The notes beneath the pieces were generated by a model that searched no databases, was not told the origin of the DNA, and worked only from the letters and a program-made list of their open reading frames with translations. The position numbers and the translations under genes are program-made. From JBGTBQ01 sp041749275 (GTDB lineage Bacteria; Acidobacteriota; Blastocatellia; Pyrinomonadales; Pyrinomonadaceae): DNA of 64,000 nt. Positions 25,789 to 34,572 of this stretch are shown piece by piece. Each line of letters starts with the position of its first letter. Within the stretch, counting starts at the first letter, position 1. The stretch is from NCBI GenBank assembly GCA_041749275.1, contig JBGTBQ010000295.1, forward strand, positions 3,088 to 67,087. Reading direction: 5' to 3'.

Positions 25789-26015
25789 GCCGTAGCCAGA
25801 GGCAGTTCGATCTCTTCAGCGCGCCACGCCGCATATGCTAAGGCTTCGCGCAAGTCTTCTTCTTCGAGGTACGGATATGATTTCAGGATGTCCTCAAAGG
25901 TGTGCCTTGACGCCAACAGCCCAACGACGGTCCCAACCGTCACTCGCAGGCCGCGAATGCAAGGCTTCCCGCCCATGACTTGGGGATTCAATGTGATTCG
26001 TGTCAGATGTTTCAT
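25785..26015 (-). CDS. DUF433 antitoxin
   Basis: This 76-residue protein reads ITLNPQVMGGKPCIRGLRVT and ILKSYPYLEEEDLREALAYA, the DUF433/VapB-like winged-helix antitoxin that normally pairs with a DUF5615 PIN-like toxin. Its stop overlaps the toxin start by 4 nt. The frame is intact although the toxin is broken. Confidence 0.88.
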   Translation of the reverse strand: MKHLTRITLNPQVMGGKPCIRGLRVTVGTVVGLLASRHTFEDILKSYPYLEEEDLREALAYAAWRAEEIELPLATA

Positions 26016-26077
26016 AATGAAATTATAGGCCAGATTACCAGACCTGAGTAATGGAGAGTTGCACTCTCCAAGGCTCT

Positions 26078-26173
26078 ACGGGCGACGCCAACTTCATAAC
26101 CACCATCGGCGAAACGCGCGTCCTCCCGGAAGACCTCAAGATGACCTATAGCAAACTAAAGGGACGTTTCTAA
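26078..26173 (+). pseudogene. orphan HIT-gene 3' fragment
   Basis: The fragment translates without stops as TGDANFITTIGETRVLPEDL then KMTYSKLKGRF and a stop, matching the last 31 residues of the HIT protein at 24899 (end FAQLKGRF). There is no start codon or upstream body. It is probably the displaced original, or the introduced copy, of that gene's tail. Confidence 0.85.
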
Positions 26174-26227
26174 CCGACGGGATTGAGGCATGACGTGCTG
26201 GCAGCATCTTCTGATCCGGGCGCGTTG

Positions 26228-26536
26228 TTAAAGAGCGTCAAAGAAATTTTCAAAAATGCTTTCTATGTCGCGTGAGCCGTGTCACACTCGCAGGACTTCA
26301 ATTCCATCTTCAAACGGTTGATAAAAGATGAAGTAGTTTTTGACCGCAAAGCTTCGTAGATTAACCAGCAGTGCACCCTGCTCTCGCCCCATCTCAGGAT
26401 AATCGCTCAAGATGGCGAACTTGCTTATAATGTCCTTGACGATCTTATTCGCCGCCTCTAGGTTGTGTTCAGCGATATATGACCAGATGCCTTTCAAATC
26501 TTCTTCGGCAGCGGCGCCGATTCTGACAGCTCGCAT
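26228..26536 (-). pseudogene. parE: ParE/RelE toxin with in-frame TGA
   Basis: MRAVRIGAAAEEDLKGIWSY through VKNYFIFYQPFEDGIEVLRV is a normal ParE-type toxin up to TGA at 26282-26284. The same frame continues past the TGA as HGSRDIESIFENFFDAL and a TAA at 26228-26230, the usual RVxHGxRDIE ending of the family. So the TGA replaces one sense codon before HGSRD (CGA or TGG would be one-base neighbours). The ATG at 26536 follows the antitoxin stop by overlap of GTG/TAG. The C-terminal strand of ParE toxins carries active-site residues, so the truncated form is probably inactive. Confidence 0.75.
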
Positions 26537-26538
26537 CA

Positions 26539-26814
26539 CTATTTCCCCGAAGTATCCCGTCTTTCTTGTCCCTGCCTGATAATTTCATCTGAGAAGGCGT
26601 CGAGGGCAGCATCCGTCGTGAAGCCGGCAAACTGCCCTTGTTGAATGTCCTCGACGCCGCGCATTATCTCCCGGCGTAAGGCTCCCATCCCTGCCTCTTT
26701 AGCTTTAAGCAAGCGCAAACTCTCCATAATAACTTCGTCGGCGGATTTATACGCGCCGCTTCTGACCTTTTCATTTATCAGTTCTTCAAGCTCGTCGGTT
26801 AGCGTGATGGTCAT
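26539..26814 (-). CDS. parD: ParD/CopG-type antitoxin
   Basis: The 91-residue protein has an N-terminal ribbon-helix-helix (MTITLTDELEELINEKVRSG, then YKSADEVIMESLRLL), the DNA-binding part, and a C-terminal toxin-binding tail (FSDEIIRQGQERRDTSGK). The stop overlaps the parE start region, so they form one operon. It is intact. It lies beside the DUF433/DUF5615 cassette in an accessory patch. Confidence 0.88.
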   Translation of the reverse strand: MTITLTDELEELINEKVRSGAYKSADEVIMESLRLLKAKEAGMGALRREIMRGVEDIQQGQFAGFTTDAALDAFSDEIIRQGQERRDTSGK

Positions 26815-26957
26815 TGATCTTCCTTACTCCTTATTTTCAGCATCGCGCGATTAAGCTCTCTTGAGCCTTAAGATTCAAGGCAGCCACTCAAACGCGCGGC
26901 GCCCTGTTGGACAAAACAATCAATTTGATCTCCGTTTACGTTATGTTGAGAAGTAAC

Positions 26958-29417
26958 CTAACTTTTGCCTTTGCTGGTTAACGCCTCGTCTTCGACCTCG
27001 CCGCCCTTGCTGATCGGGACTTCGGAGGGGCGGCGGTAGCCGATGCCGCGCTCTTCGCTGTCAATTTCGGGGCGGGGAAGCGGCGGTGGCTGGTCGTGGC
27101 CGAGCGAGGGCGGGTTGAAGCCGGGGTAGTCTATGCGCGCGTGGTAGATGGCGATGAGCGAGGCGATGACGGACTCGCGTAGTTTGGTCAGTTCGCGCAT
27201 GGTGAGATGGCACTCGTCGAGTTGGCCGTCGCTGACGATGGACTCGAAGATTTTAGCGACGATGGTACGGATGTTTTCGGGGTCGGGGCGCGCAAGCGAG
27301 CGCGCGGCGGCCTCGCACGAGTCGGCGAGCATCATCACAGCGGCCTCTTTCGACTGCGGCTTGGGGCCGGGGTAGCGGAACTCGGCCTCGTCCACGACCT
27401 CTCCTTCGGCGGCGCAGGACTGCGCCTTGCGTAAGAAGAAGTGGAGCGTGCGCGTGCCGTGGTGCTGCGGGATGAAATCAGCGATCTGGCGTGGGAGGTT
27501 GATCTCCTTCGCCAGTTTCTGACCGTAAGAGACGTGGCTCGTAATGATGCGCGCGCTCTGTGTGGGGCGTAGCCGGTCGTGCGGGTTGTCGCCGGATTGG
27601 TTCTCCACGAAGTAGTCGGGCGCGCCGAGTTTGCCGATGTCGTGGTAGAGCGCGCCGATCCGGGCGAGCAGGGGATTGGCGCCGATGGCGCGGCACGCCT
27701 CTTCCGCAAGATGCCCGACGGCGTGTGAGTGCTGGTTCGTGCCCGGCGCGCGTAGCGCGAGTTGGCCGAGCACAGGCAGGTCCGCGTTCGACAGCTCCAA
27801 AAGTTTCACGTCCGTCAGGATGCCGAAGAGAGATTCGTTGATGGGCAGTCCGCCCGCGGTGAAGACCGCCGTCAAAAAGCCTCCGGCGAGGCCGCAACCG
27901 GCGGCGAGCAGAATGGCGTTGAGCGTCAGCGGTTGCTGCGCGGCGAGCATCACGGCGAGCGCGAGGATGATATTGACGCAGCCTGCGATGAGGCCCGCCT
28001 GCGTGACGGACTGGCGCTCGGTGTAGCGACCGAAGCCGTAGATTGCGGCGGCGGAAGAGGCGAGCGAGAAACAGGTGATGAAAGTCCCGCCGGGCGCCAG
28101 TATGCCGGCAAAGATGGCCGACAGGACGGCGGTGATGAGCGCGAGCTGCGTGTCAACGAGCGTGGCGACAAGAAGCGCGGCGGCGGCGAAGGGGATGGCG
28201 AAGCCCCAGATCATCACGTCGTTCATTGGGGCGCGCATCGAGTGAGAGGCGATTGATTCGGCGATGAAGAAGCCGGTTCGCATCAAGATGAGTTGGACGA
28301 GCACGGAGAGGCCGACGAGCGTGAAGGCGCGCGCGTGCGTGAGCGGCAGCGCGGTAATTGTGCTGCGGTACTCGGTAAAGCGCCACGCGGCGAAGTAGAG
28401 CGCGCAGGAGATAAGGAAGAGGCCGATGAAGTGCTGTGGGCGGCGCTCGGTGCGGCTGTAATCGCGCAGGGCTGAGAATTGCGCGAGCATCTGCGGAGTC
28501 ACGGTGTCGCCGGCGCGGGCGATGGTCTGGTTGCGTTTGAGGATAATGAAGGTTGGCCGGACAGATTGCGCGGCCTCCTCGCGCCTCGCCTCAGTCGCGG
28601 GGTTGTTATAGGCGACGTTGGATTTCAGCAAGGGCGCGGCGGCGGAGGCGAGCGCCTCGCGTTCGGCAAGCTTCCAGTCGTTGTGTCCAAGGATGCGACT
28701 ACGCAAGCTCTCGCGCGCGGCGGGGAGCGAGAGGAATTGACGCTCCGACGGGTTGACGGTGGTCTCCGTGCCGGTGCGCGTGTCAACCAGACGCATCTCG
28801 CCGCTCACGTATTTGGCGTCGGCCTCTTCAAAGATGTATGCGCCTCCCACCTCGCGGATCATGCGCGTGAGAGTTTCGAGCCTCCAAGAGTCAAAGTTTT
28901 GTGCGGTTACGGCGCGGGCAATTGCCACTTTGTCGGAGCCTTCGCCCGGCCAGACAAACTCGCCGCGATCCGTATTGCCGTTCGCGTTGAGGTTGGTGTC
29001 CGCGTCGCGCCGCCGCGCCTCCGTCTGTTGTTTGAGTGTTATCCATGAGGCGCGGAAACTCTGGGCCGCATACTCGCCCATCGTCGAGTCGAAATTCCAG
29101 ACGGAGGGCGTGCGGCGGCGCGCGGCTTCCCGTCGGCGTCCGGTCTCGCTCACGTCTTCGGAGGTGATGTCGGCGGGCGCGGTCACGTCCGTATTGACAA
29201 TGTCGCCCTCTTTGTAGGCTTCAGCCGTCGGCAGCAGCGTGCGCGTGCGTGCGAGCAGCAGCGTGGTCAGCAGGGCGAGTGTGAAGAAGCCGATCAGGAA
29301 GCGCGTCGTCGGGCGGAACCAGTTGAAGACGCGCGCGAGGGCGCGGAAAAAGCCGAGTCGTAGTGCTCCGAGCGGAGAGATGAAGCGCGGGCGCCGCCCG
29401 TGGCTCTTTTTGCTCAT
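26958..29417 (-). CDS. 7TM-HD phosphohydrolase (PgpH-like)
   Basis: The 819-residue protein has one N-terminal membrane helix (FLIGFFTLALLTTLLLA) and an extracytoplasmic 7TMR-HDED domain to about residue 320. About seven membrane helices follow (320-540), then a C-terminal HD domain with H..HD (HAVGHLAEEACRAIGANPLL, LARIGALYHDIGKLGAPDYF) at about 565-740. PgpH of this architecture hydrolyses c-di-AMP in Firmicutes; the nucleotide here is inferred. ATG 29417 is preferred over GTG 29426 because GGTGA lies 7 nt before it. It overlaps the hflX end region, so both are probably one operon. Confidence 0.88.
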   Translation of the reverse strand: MSKKSHGRRPRFISPLGALRLGFFRALARVFNWFRPTTRFLIGFFTLALLTTLLLARTRTLLPTAEAYKEGDIVNTDVTAPADITSEDVSETGRRREAARRRTPSVWNFDSTMGEYAAQSFRASWITLKQQTEARRRDADTNLNANGNTDRGEFVWPGEGSDKVAIARAVTAQNFDSWRLETLTRMIREVGGAYIFEEADAKYVSGEMRLVDTRTGTETTVNPSERQFLSLPAARESLRSRILGHNDWKLAEREALASAAAPLLKSNVAYNNPATEARREEAAQSVRPTFIILKRNQTIARAGDTVTPQMLAQFSALRDYSRTERRPQHFIGLFLISCALYFAAWRFTEYRSTITALPLTHARAFTLVGLSVLVQLILMRTGFFIAESIASHSMRAPMNDVMIWGFAIPFAAAALLVATLVDTQLALITAVLSAIFAGILAPGGTFITCFSLASSAAAIYGFGRYTERQSVTQAGLIAGCVNIILALAVMLAAQQPLTLNAILLAAGCGLAGGFLTAVFTAGGLPINESLFGILTDVKLLELSNADLPVLGQLALRAPGTNQHSHAVGHLAEEACRAIGANPLLARIGALYHDIGKLGAPDYFVENQSGDNPHDRLRPTQSARIITSHVSYGQKLAKEINLPRQIADFIPQHHGTRTLHFFLRKAQSCAAEGEVVDEAEFRYPGPKPQSKEAAVMMLADSCEAAARSLARPDPENIRTIVAKIFESIVSDGQLDECHLTMRELTKLRESVIASLIAIYHARIDYPGFNPPSLGHDQPPPLPRPEIDSEERGIGYRRPSEVPISKGGEVEDEALTSKGKS

Positions 29418-29422
29418 GGGAT

Positions 29423-31168
29423 TCACCGTGTAAAGACTTCAGGTTCGGCTGTGGCTTCAAGCGAATGATGCGCGGCGGCTGGCCCGCGCCCGGCAGCCAG
29501 ATCACGCGCGAGAATTTCGCCGGCTCGTTCGATCAACGGGCGCAGGGACGCGGGGCTGAGGGCGGAGACAGCGATGCACTCGCGCCCGCCGTCGTGACAG
29601 GCTTGACGCAGGAGCGCTTCGAGGTCTCCGGGTGGAAGCAGGTCGGTCTTGTTGAAGACGACGAGCCGCGGCACTGAAGTGTGGCCGAGGTCATTCAGGA
29701 TTCTTTCGACCGATTCGACCTGCTGTTGCCAGCGTGGGTTCGAGGCGTCAATGAGGTGGACGAGCAGATCGCTCTCATCAATCTCTTCGAGCGTGGCGCG
29801 AAAGGCGGCCAGAAGGTCGGGCGGCAGGTCGCGGATAAAGCCGACCGTGTCGTTGATGATAACTTCGTGCTCGCGCGGCAGGCGCAGGCGGCGCGAGGTC
29901 GGGTCGAGCGTGGCGAACATCCTTTGCTCGGCGAGCACCGTGCTCGCCGTGAGCGTGTTCAGCAGCGTTGACTTGCCCGCGTTCGTGTAGCCGACAATGG
30001 AGATGACGGGCAACTCTCGCCGCGTGCGTTCCTTGCGGCGCTGCTGTCGGCGCATGCGTTGCGCTTCGATCTCTTTTTCGAGCCGGTTGATGCGGTCGCG
30101 CACGCGGCGGCGGTCGGTTTCCAGCTTGGTCTCGCCGGGGCCGCGCCCGCCGATGCCACCCGCGAGGCGCGAAAAGGCCGAGTCCTGCCCGGCGATGAGG
30201 CGCGGCAGCATATATTTTAACTGCGCCAGCTCAACCTGTATTTTGCCGTCGCGCGTCTGTGCGCGCTGCGCGAAGATGTCGAGGATGAGTTGAGCGCGAT
30301 CAATGACTTTGAGGTCGGTCGCTTCCGAAATCGAGCGCACCTGCGCGGGCGACAACTCGCGGTCGAAGACGATCAAGTCCGCGCCGAGACGGAGCGCGCG
30401 CACGATCAACTCGTCGAGCTTGCCTTTGCCGAGCACGGTGCGCGGGTCAACGTTCTGGCGGCGCTGGATAATCTCGTTCAGGACGACGACACCGGCGGAC
30501 GCCGCTAGTTCGCGCAGTTCCGCCATTGATTCTTCGGACCCGCTGACGGAACCCGTGGTGACGCCGACGAGGATGGCGCGGTCACGCACCGTCGCGCGGC
30601 GCGTCGAGAGACGGACGCGGGCCAGTTCCTCTTCAAGCGAGTTGATGAGTTCGAGGAAGTCCACGTCGAGCTGAGAAGGGACAGGCGCTTCCAAAAAGGC
30701 GTAAGGCGCGGCGTGTTCGCCATCGTCAACCTCTTCGGCGGTCGTCGGCAGCAGGTGCGCGGCGCGCACCCTGCCGGGCAGCCCCGTGCGCTCGTCAACG
30801 TTGATCGCAACCATCAGGTCGAGACGGAGCAGCGCGAGGTCGTTCAAATCGTCCTGCGTCAACTCTTCACCGCGCAGGTGCGTGTGGACGCAGCGCAGCC
30901 CGCGGAAGCGCCCTTCGGCGACGCGCGTTCGTTTCAGGTCGGGCAATTCGATACGGCGCGCGTCGCCGATGACGACATATTCGACGTAACCCTTGCGATC
31001 AATGAGCGCGCCGAGTTGGCGGCGAGTCTCGTGCGACAGCTCGGACAACTGGCGCGCGAACTCCGGCGTGACGACCTGCTGGGGCGCGATGCGCCGCGAG
31101 TAGAGCTTCTCGATGCGGCGGAGCTGGTTCGGTTTCAGCCCCTGCGTGTTACCGTGTACGTTACCGAT
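29423..31168 (-). CDS. hflX: GTPase HflX with apparent ATC start
   Basis: HflX is a ribosome-associated GTPase that splits stalled ribosomes. G1 GYTNAGKS, G3 DTVGF and G4 NKTD are present, with the N-terminal HflX domain and GGIGGRGPGETKLE. The nearest usual start is TTG at 31048, but 40 further in-frame codons upstream encode a conserved-looking N-terminus (GNTQGLKPNQLRRIEKLYSR). No ATG, GTG or TTG exists between it and an in-frame TGA. An ATC at 31166-31168 lies 8 nt after a perfect AGGAGG (31177-31182), so I place the start there: 581 aa. Confidence 0.85.
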   Translation of the reverse strand: MGNVHGNTQGLKPNQLRRIEKLYSRRIAPQQVVTPEFARQLSELSHETRRQLGALIDRKGYVEYVVIGDARRIELPDLKRTRVAEGRFRGLRCVHTHLRGEELTQDDLNDLALLRLDLMVAINVDERTGLPGRVRAAHLLPTTAEEVDDGEHAAPYAFLEAPVPSQLDVDFLELINSLEEELARVRLSTRRATVRDRAILVGVTTGSVSGSEESMAELRELAASAGVVVLNEIIQRRQNVDPRTVLGKGKLDELIVRALRLGADLIVFDRELSPAQVRSISEATDLKVIDRAQLILDIFAQRAQTRDGKIQVELAQLKYMLPRLIAGQDSAFSRLAGGIGGRGPGETKLETDRRRVRDRINRLEKEIEAQRMRRQQRRKERTRRELPVISIVGYTNAGKSTLLNTLTASTVLAEQRMFATLDPTSRRLRLPREHEVIINDTVGFIRDLPPDLLAAFRATLEEIDESDLLVHLIDASNPRWQQQVESVERILNDLGHTSVPRLVVFNKTDLLPPGDLEALLRQACHDGGRECIAVSALSPASLRPLIERAGEILARDLAAGRGPAAAHHSLEATAEPEVFTR

Positions 31169-31777
31169 TTCCTGATCCTCCTGTCACCGTGTCCGAAGTT
31201 TCACCGCGCGCGAAAACGCTAAAACACGCGCCGTGCCACACACATGCGGCACGGCGCATCTCGTCTGGCCTCAAGTTAGAAAAAGAGTGAAGCGAGCGGT
31301 TGGAATCGGACGCTGTTCGAGTCTACAAAACTGCGTTGTCGCCCTTTGCGGGAGCACTAGATTTGGTTGCTCTGAGCATCACGCGTTTCTTCCCAATAGA
31401 CGTTATCGGGAAGGCGCGTTTAGTGGTTAAACTGCGGGCGAGTATAGCACAGCGGGCGGAGACGCAAGCAGAAAAACGAGATGGACTTTGAGAAGAGCGG
31501 AGACTTGTTGACGGTCATCTCACATTTCGCCGGGAGCGCGGGCGAGCCGCTGCGCTCCCGGCTTGAGCCGGTTGATGGCTCCTTTCTCAAATGCTGGTTG
31601 ATGCGCTTGTGATTTGCCACTTCATAGACAGTCCCAGCGCCACCGTCGTATGATGAGGACACCGTTCGCGCACTGACAAAGACAGATTGAGATTTGAAAT
31701 CTCGCACGTGAGATTGCCGGTCTCAAAACTCGAATTTCTCAACTGGCGCGGCGATAAGCTTGGCGTCGGGAGGATAG
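31169..31777. other. divergent intergenic region between hflX and the NHL gene
   Basis: The 609-nt region holds two hairpins: GCGCCGTGCC / GGCACGGCGC (31228-31257) and GCCGGGAGCGC / GCGCTCCCGGC (31529-31562). Otherwise it is AT-richer than its surroundings around 31300-31450 and 31590-31740. I see no credible ORF and no tRNA. It must hold the promoters of both divergent genes. Confidence 0.45.
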
Positions 31778-32809
31778 ATGAGTAAGGGAAGGATTGAACG
31801 TGTTGACCCCGCGGCGGCGATTCCGGGCGGCGAGGTCGCCGTCGAGTGTGTGGACTACGACACAAGCCGCCCGCATGAGTGCCGTGCGTTGTTCGATGGT
31901 GCAAGCGCGCGGATGGTCGGCGCCAGCCCCCAGCGCGTGCTGGCGATTGTACCGGAGACGAGCGAAGGCGGCTCGGTCGAGGCCGTTCTCGAAGGCTCCG
32001 AAGGGCGGCGCACAAGCGCGGCGCGGGTCGTCGTGGGCCGCAAGCTTGCCGAGGATTTGCACCTCGTCGCCAACCCGGCCTTCGACCCGGATGACGGCTC
32101 GCTCTACGTCACGCGTTCGGGGTCGCGCGGGCAGCGGATGCCCGTCTCGATTTTGCGAATTGACACGCAGGGCGACCTGCACAGCCTGCACGGCGAGGTC
32201 GCAAACCCCACGGGCATGGCCTTCGACAGCACGGGGCAGATGTTCGTCACGAGCCGCATGGACGGCACGGTCTACCGCCTGACGCCGTTCCACGAAGTCG
32301 TCGCGTTCGCGCGTAACCTCGGCGTGGCGACGGGCCTCGCCTTCGACCGCTTTGATCGTATGTATGTCGGCGACCGCACGGGCACGATTCATCGCGTCAA
32401 CGGCGTCGGCGATGGCGAAGTGTGGGCGCTGCTGGAGCCTTCGGTCGCCGCCTATCACATGGCCTTCGGGCCGGACGGCGGGTTGTACGTCACGGGGCCG
32501 ACCGTGTCGAGCTTCGACGCGGTAACGCGCGTTGACGAAGACGGGCGCACGAGCGTCTTCTATCGAGGCTTGGGCCGTCCGCAGGGCCTCGCTTTCGACC
32601 ACGACGGCAACCTCTACGTCGCGGCTTCCTTGCGCGGACGGCGCGGCATCGTTCGCATCTCGCCCGACGCGCGCCGCGCTGAACTCGCCGTCGCCGGGAT
32701 GAACGTCGTCGGGCTGGCCTTCAGCGCCGAGGGTGATATGGTGGTTGCGACGAACGAAGCAGTTTTCAGTTTGCCGCTGGGAATTAAGGGAACGCTTTTG
32801 AGGTCATGA
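31778..32809 (+). CDS. IPT/TIG plus NHL beta-propeller protein
   Basis: The 343-residue protein starts with an IPT/TIG-like Ig domain (about 1-85; IERVDPAAAIPGGEVAVECV). A six-blade NHL/SMP-30-like propeller follows (about 95-335; NPTGMAFDSTGQMFVTSRMD, GLAFDHDGNLYVAASLRG). No signal peptide is seen, unusual for this domain pair. No gluconolactonase metal site can be assigned by eye. Function is unknown; a binding protein is the safest reading. It is alone on its strand between hflX (divergent) and the site-2 protease. Confidence 0.75.
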   Translation: MSKGRIERVDPAAAIPGGEVAVECVDYDTSRPHECRALFDGASARMVGASPQRVLAIVPETSEGGSVEAVLEGSEGRRTSAARVVVGRKLAEDLHLVANPAFDPDDGSLYVTRSGSRGQRMPVSILRIDTQGDLHSLHGEVANPTGMAFDSTGQMFVTSRMDGTVYRLTPFHEVVAFARNLGVATGLAFDRFDRMYVGDRTGTIHRVNGVGDGEVWALLEPSVAAYHMAFGPDGGLYVTGPTVSSFDAVTRVDEDGRTSVFYRGLGRPQGLAFDHDGNLYVAASLRGRRGIVRISPDARRAELAVAGMNVVGLAFSAEGDMVVATNEAVFSLPLGIKGTLLRS

Positions 32810-32885
32810 CTCAACTGATTGCTCTTTAAAAACCAGCGTGCTAACTTTCTGATTTCGCGCGAGCCTTTTAGCCAGTGGAGTTGCC

Positions 32886-33557
32886 ATGCTGGAATCGAGT
32901 GTTGTTGGACAATTAATAATCTTCATCGTCGTACTGCTCCTCGCGGTTTCCGTTCACGAAGCAGCACACGCTTGGATGTCTCATAAGTTCGGCGACGATA
33001 CTGCGTATCTACTCGGTCGCGTCACGCTGAACCCTATCGCTCACACAGACCCCATCGGCACACTTCTCATCCCTATCTTCAGCTTCATCGCCGCGGGCGC
33101 AGGCATCTTTGTCCCGCTTATCGGCTGGGGCAAACCGACGCCAGTCAACCCCTTGCGTTGGCGCAATAAAGACGTGGCGAACGTGATGGTTTCTATCGCG
33201 GGCATTCTGGCTAATCTTCTCATGGCCATCATTGCGTTTGTTATTTTTAAGACGTTAATAATGAACCGCGTGCTGGTTGAAGGAGGCAGTCTGGGTCAAC
33301 TCGGAGAGCCAGTGTCACTATTACTGTGGAAGGTGATAGACCTGAATATCTCACTAGCTATCTTTAACCTTCTCCCTGTCCCTCCGCTAGACGGAAGTAA
33401 GGTGTTGTATTCGATATTGCCGGCAAGCATGCATTCAACCTTAGATGCTTTAGAGCAATTCAGTTTTATAATTTTAATAGGAGCTATGTATTTTGGAGTT
33501 TTCGGGGCGATCATCAACCCCGTCCAACGTTTCGTCATGGTGCTCCTGTTTGCCTGA
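32886..33557 (+). CDS. site-2 protease family (M50) membrane protein
   Basis: The 223-residue protein has about five membrane helices. It carries the zinc motif HEAAH (residues 25-29) in the first helix and NLLPVPPLDGS (about 160-170) supplying the third ligand Asp. This is the short M50 form without PDZ domain, widespread next to trpS and scpA. The second half is AT-richer than its neighbours. The gene starts a run with trpS, scpA, scpB and rluB. Confidence 0.9.
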   Translation: MLESSVVGQLIIFIVVLLLAVSVHEAAHAWMSHKFGDDTAYLLGRVTLNPIAHTDPIGTLLIPIFSFIAAGAGIFVPLIGWGKPTPVNPLRWRNKDVANVMVSIAGILANLLMAIIAFVIFKTLIMNRVLVEGGSLGQLGEPVSLLLWKVIDLNISLAIFNLLPVPPLDGSKVLYSILPASMHSTLDALEQFSFIILIGAMYFGVFGAIINPVQRFVMVLLFA

Positions 33558-33588
33558 GTTGGTGCGAGACGAGGAATTACAGTAATCA

Positions 33589-34572
33589 ATGTCCAAGCGA
33601 ATCTTCAGCGGCGCGCAGCCCACCGGCAATCTCCACATCGGCAACTACCTCGGCGCACTGCGGAACTGGGCCGCGCTTCAGCATGATTACGACAGCATCT
33701 ACTGCGTCGTCAATCTGCACGCCATCACCATCCCGCAAGACCCGAAGAAACTCGCCGAGAAGACGCGCGAAGTAGCGCGCATCTACCTCGCCGCCGGGAT
33801 TGACCCGAAGGTCTCGACCCTCTTCGTCCAATCGGACGTGTTGGAGCACGCCGAACTCGCGTGGATACTGAACTGTGTCGTCCGCATCTCCGAGCTTGAG
33901 CGCATGACGCAGTTCAAGGATAAGGCCAAAAAGCAGCGTGAGAACGTGCTCGCCGGACTGCTCACCTACCCGGCGCTGATGGCCGCCGACATCCTGCTCT
34001 ATCAGACCGACCTCGTGCCTATCGGACAGGATCAGAAACAGCACCTTGAGCTGACGCGCGACATCGCCGCGCGCTTCAACCGCGACTACGGCGAGACTTT
34101 CCGTATGCCCGATGGGTTCATCCCGAAGGTCGGCGCGAAGATTTTGGCGCTCGACGATCCGGCGAAGAAGATGTCGAAGTCTGATGAGAACGCCGCGTCG
34201 AGCATCTATCTCATGGACGAAGAGGAGAGCATCCGCCGCAAGTTCAAGCGCGCCGTGACCGATTCGGGCGCCGAGATTCGCTTTGATGAATCGCGCCCCG
34301 CAATCACCAACCTGCTCTCGATGTTCCACCTGCTGACGGGCCAGAGCGTGGAAGAGACGGAAGCACACTTCGAGGGCAAGGGCTACGCGCAGTTGAAATC
34401 CGATCTCGCGGACGCGGCCATCGAGTTCCTGCGCCCGTTTCAGGAGCGCGTCCGCTCGATCAGCGATGAGGAGCTTGACCGTATCTTGCGCGACGGCGCG
34501 GAGCGTGCGCGCGAGCTCGCACAGGCGACGATGCGCGAGGTGAAGCAGCGCATGGGAATCGTGGGGGCTTGA
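33589..34572 (+). CDS. trpS: tryptophan-tRNA ligase
   Basis: This class I synthetase charges tRNA-Trp. TGNLHIGNYLGALRNW contains the HIGH-like motif and KKMSKSDENAASSIYL the KMSKS loop (about residue 190). At 327 aa the length is normal. It follows the M50 gene by 31 nt, and its stop overlaps the TTG of scpA, in the common M50-trpS-scpAB order. Confidence 0.95.
   Translation: MSKRIFSGAQPTGNLHIGNYLGALRNWAALQHDYDSIYCVVNLHAITIPQDPKKLAEKTREVARIYLAAGIDPKVSTLFVQSDVLEHAELAWILNCVVRISELERMTQFKDKAKKQRENVLAGLLTYPALMAADILLYQTDLVPIGQDQKQHLELTRDIAARFNRDYGETFRMPDGFIPKVGAKILALDDPAKKMSKSDENAASSIYLMDEEESIRRKFKRAVTDSGAEIRFDESRPAITNLLSMFHLLTGQSVEETEAHFEGKGYAQLKSDLADAAIEFLRPFQERVRSISDEELDRILRDGAERARELAQATMREVKQRMGIVGA

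Larger units (their letters stand above)
25295..26173. mobile_element. TA cassette flanked by 96-nt direct repeats of the HIT 3' end
   Basis: The copies at 25295-25390 and 26078-26173 are equal in length. They are nearly identical over their first 60 nt and diverged over the last 37 nt. Between them lie DUF433 and DUF5615 genes on the opposite strand. A 7-bp hairpin (GGAGAGT TGC ACTCTCC, 26053-26069) sits at the right junction. No integrase is inside. The layout suggests a cassette that entered the 3' end of the HIT gene and brought, or duplicated, a replacement tail. Confidence 0.6.

Noticed and set aside
31260..31450. Possible tRNA in the hflX/NHL gap
   Set aside because: No acceptor stem, anticodon arm or GTTCGA T-arm arrangement could be folded from the sequence.
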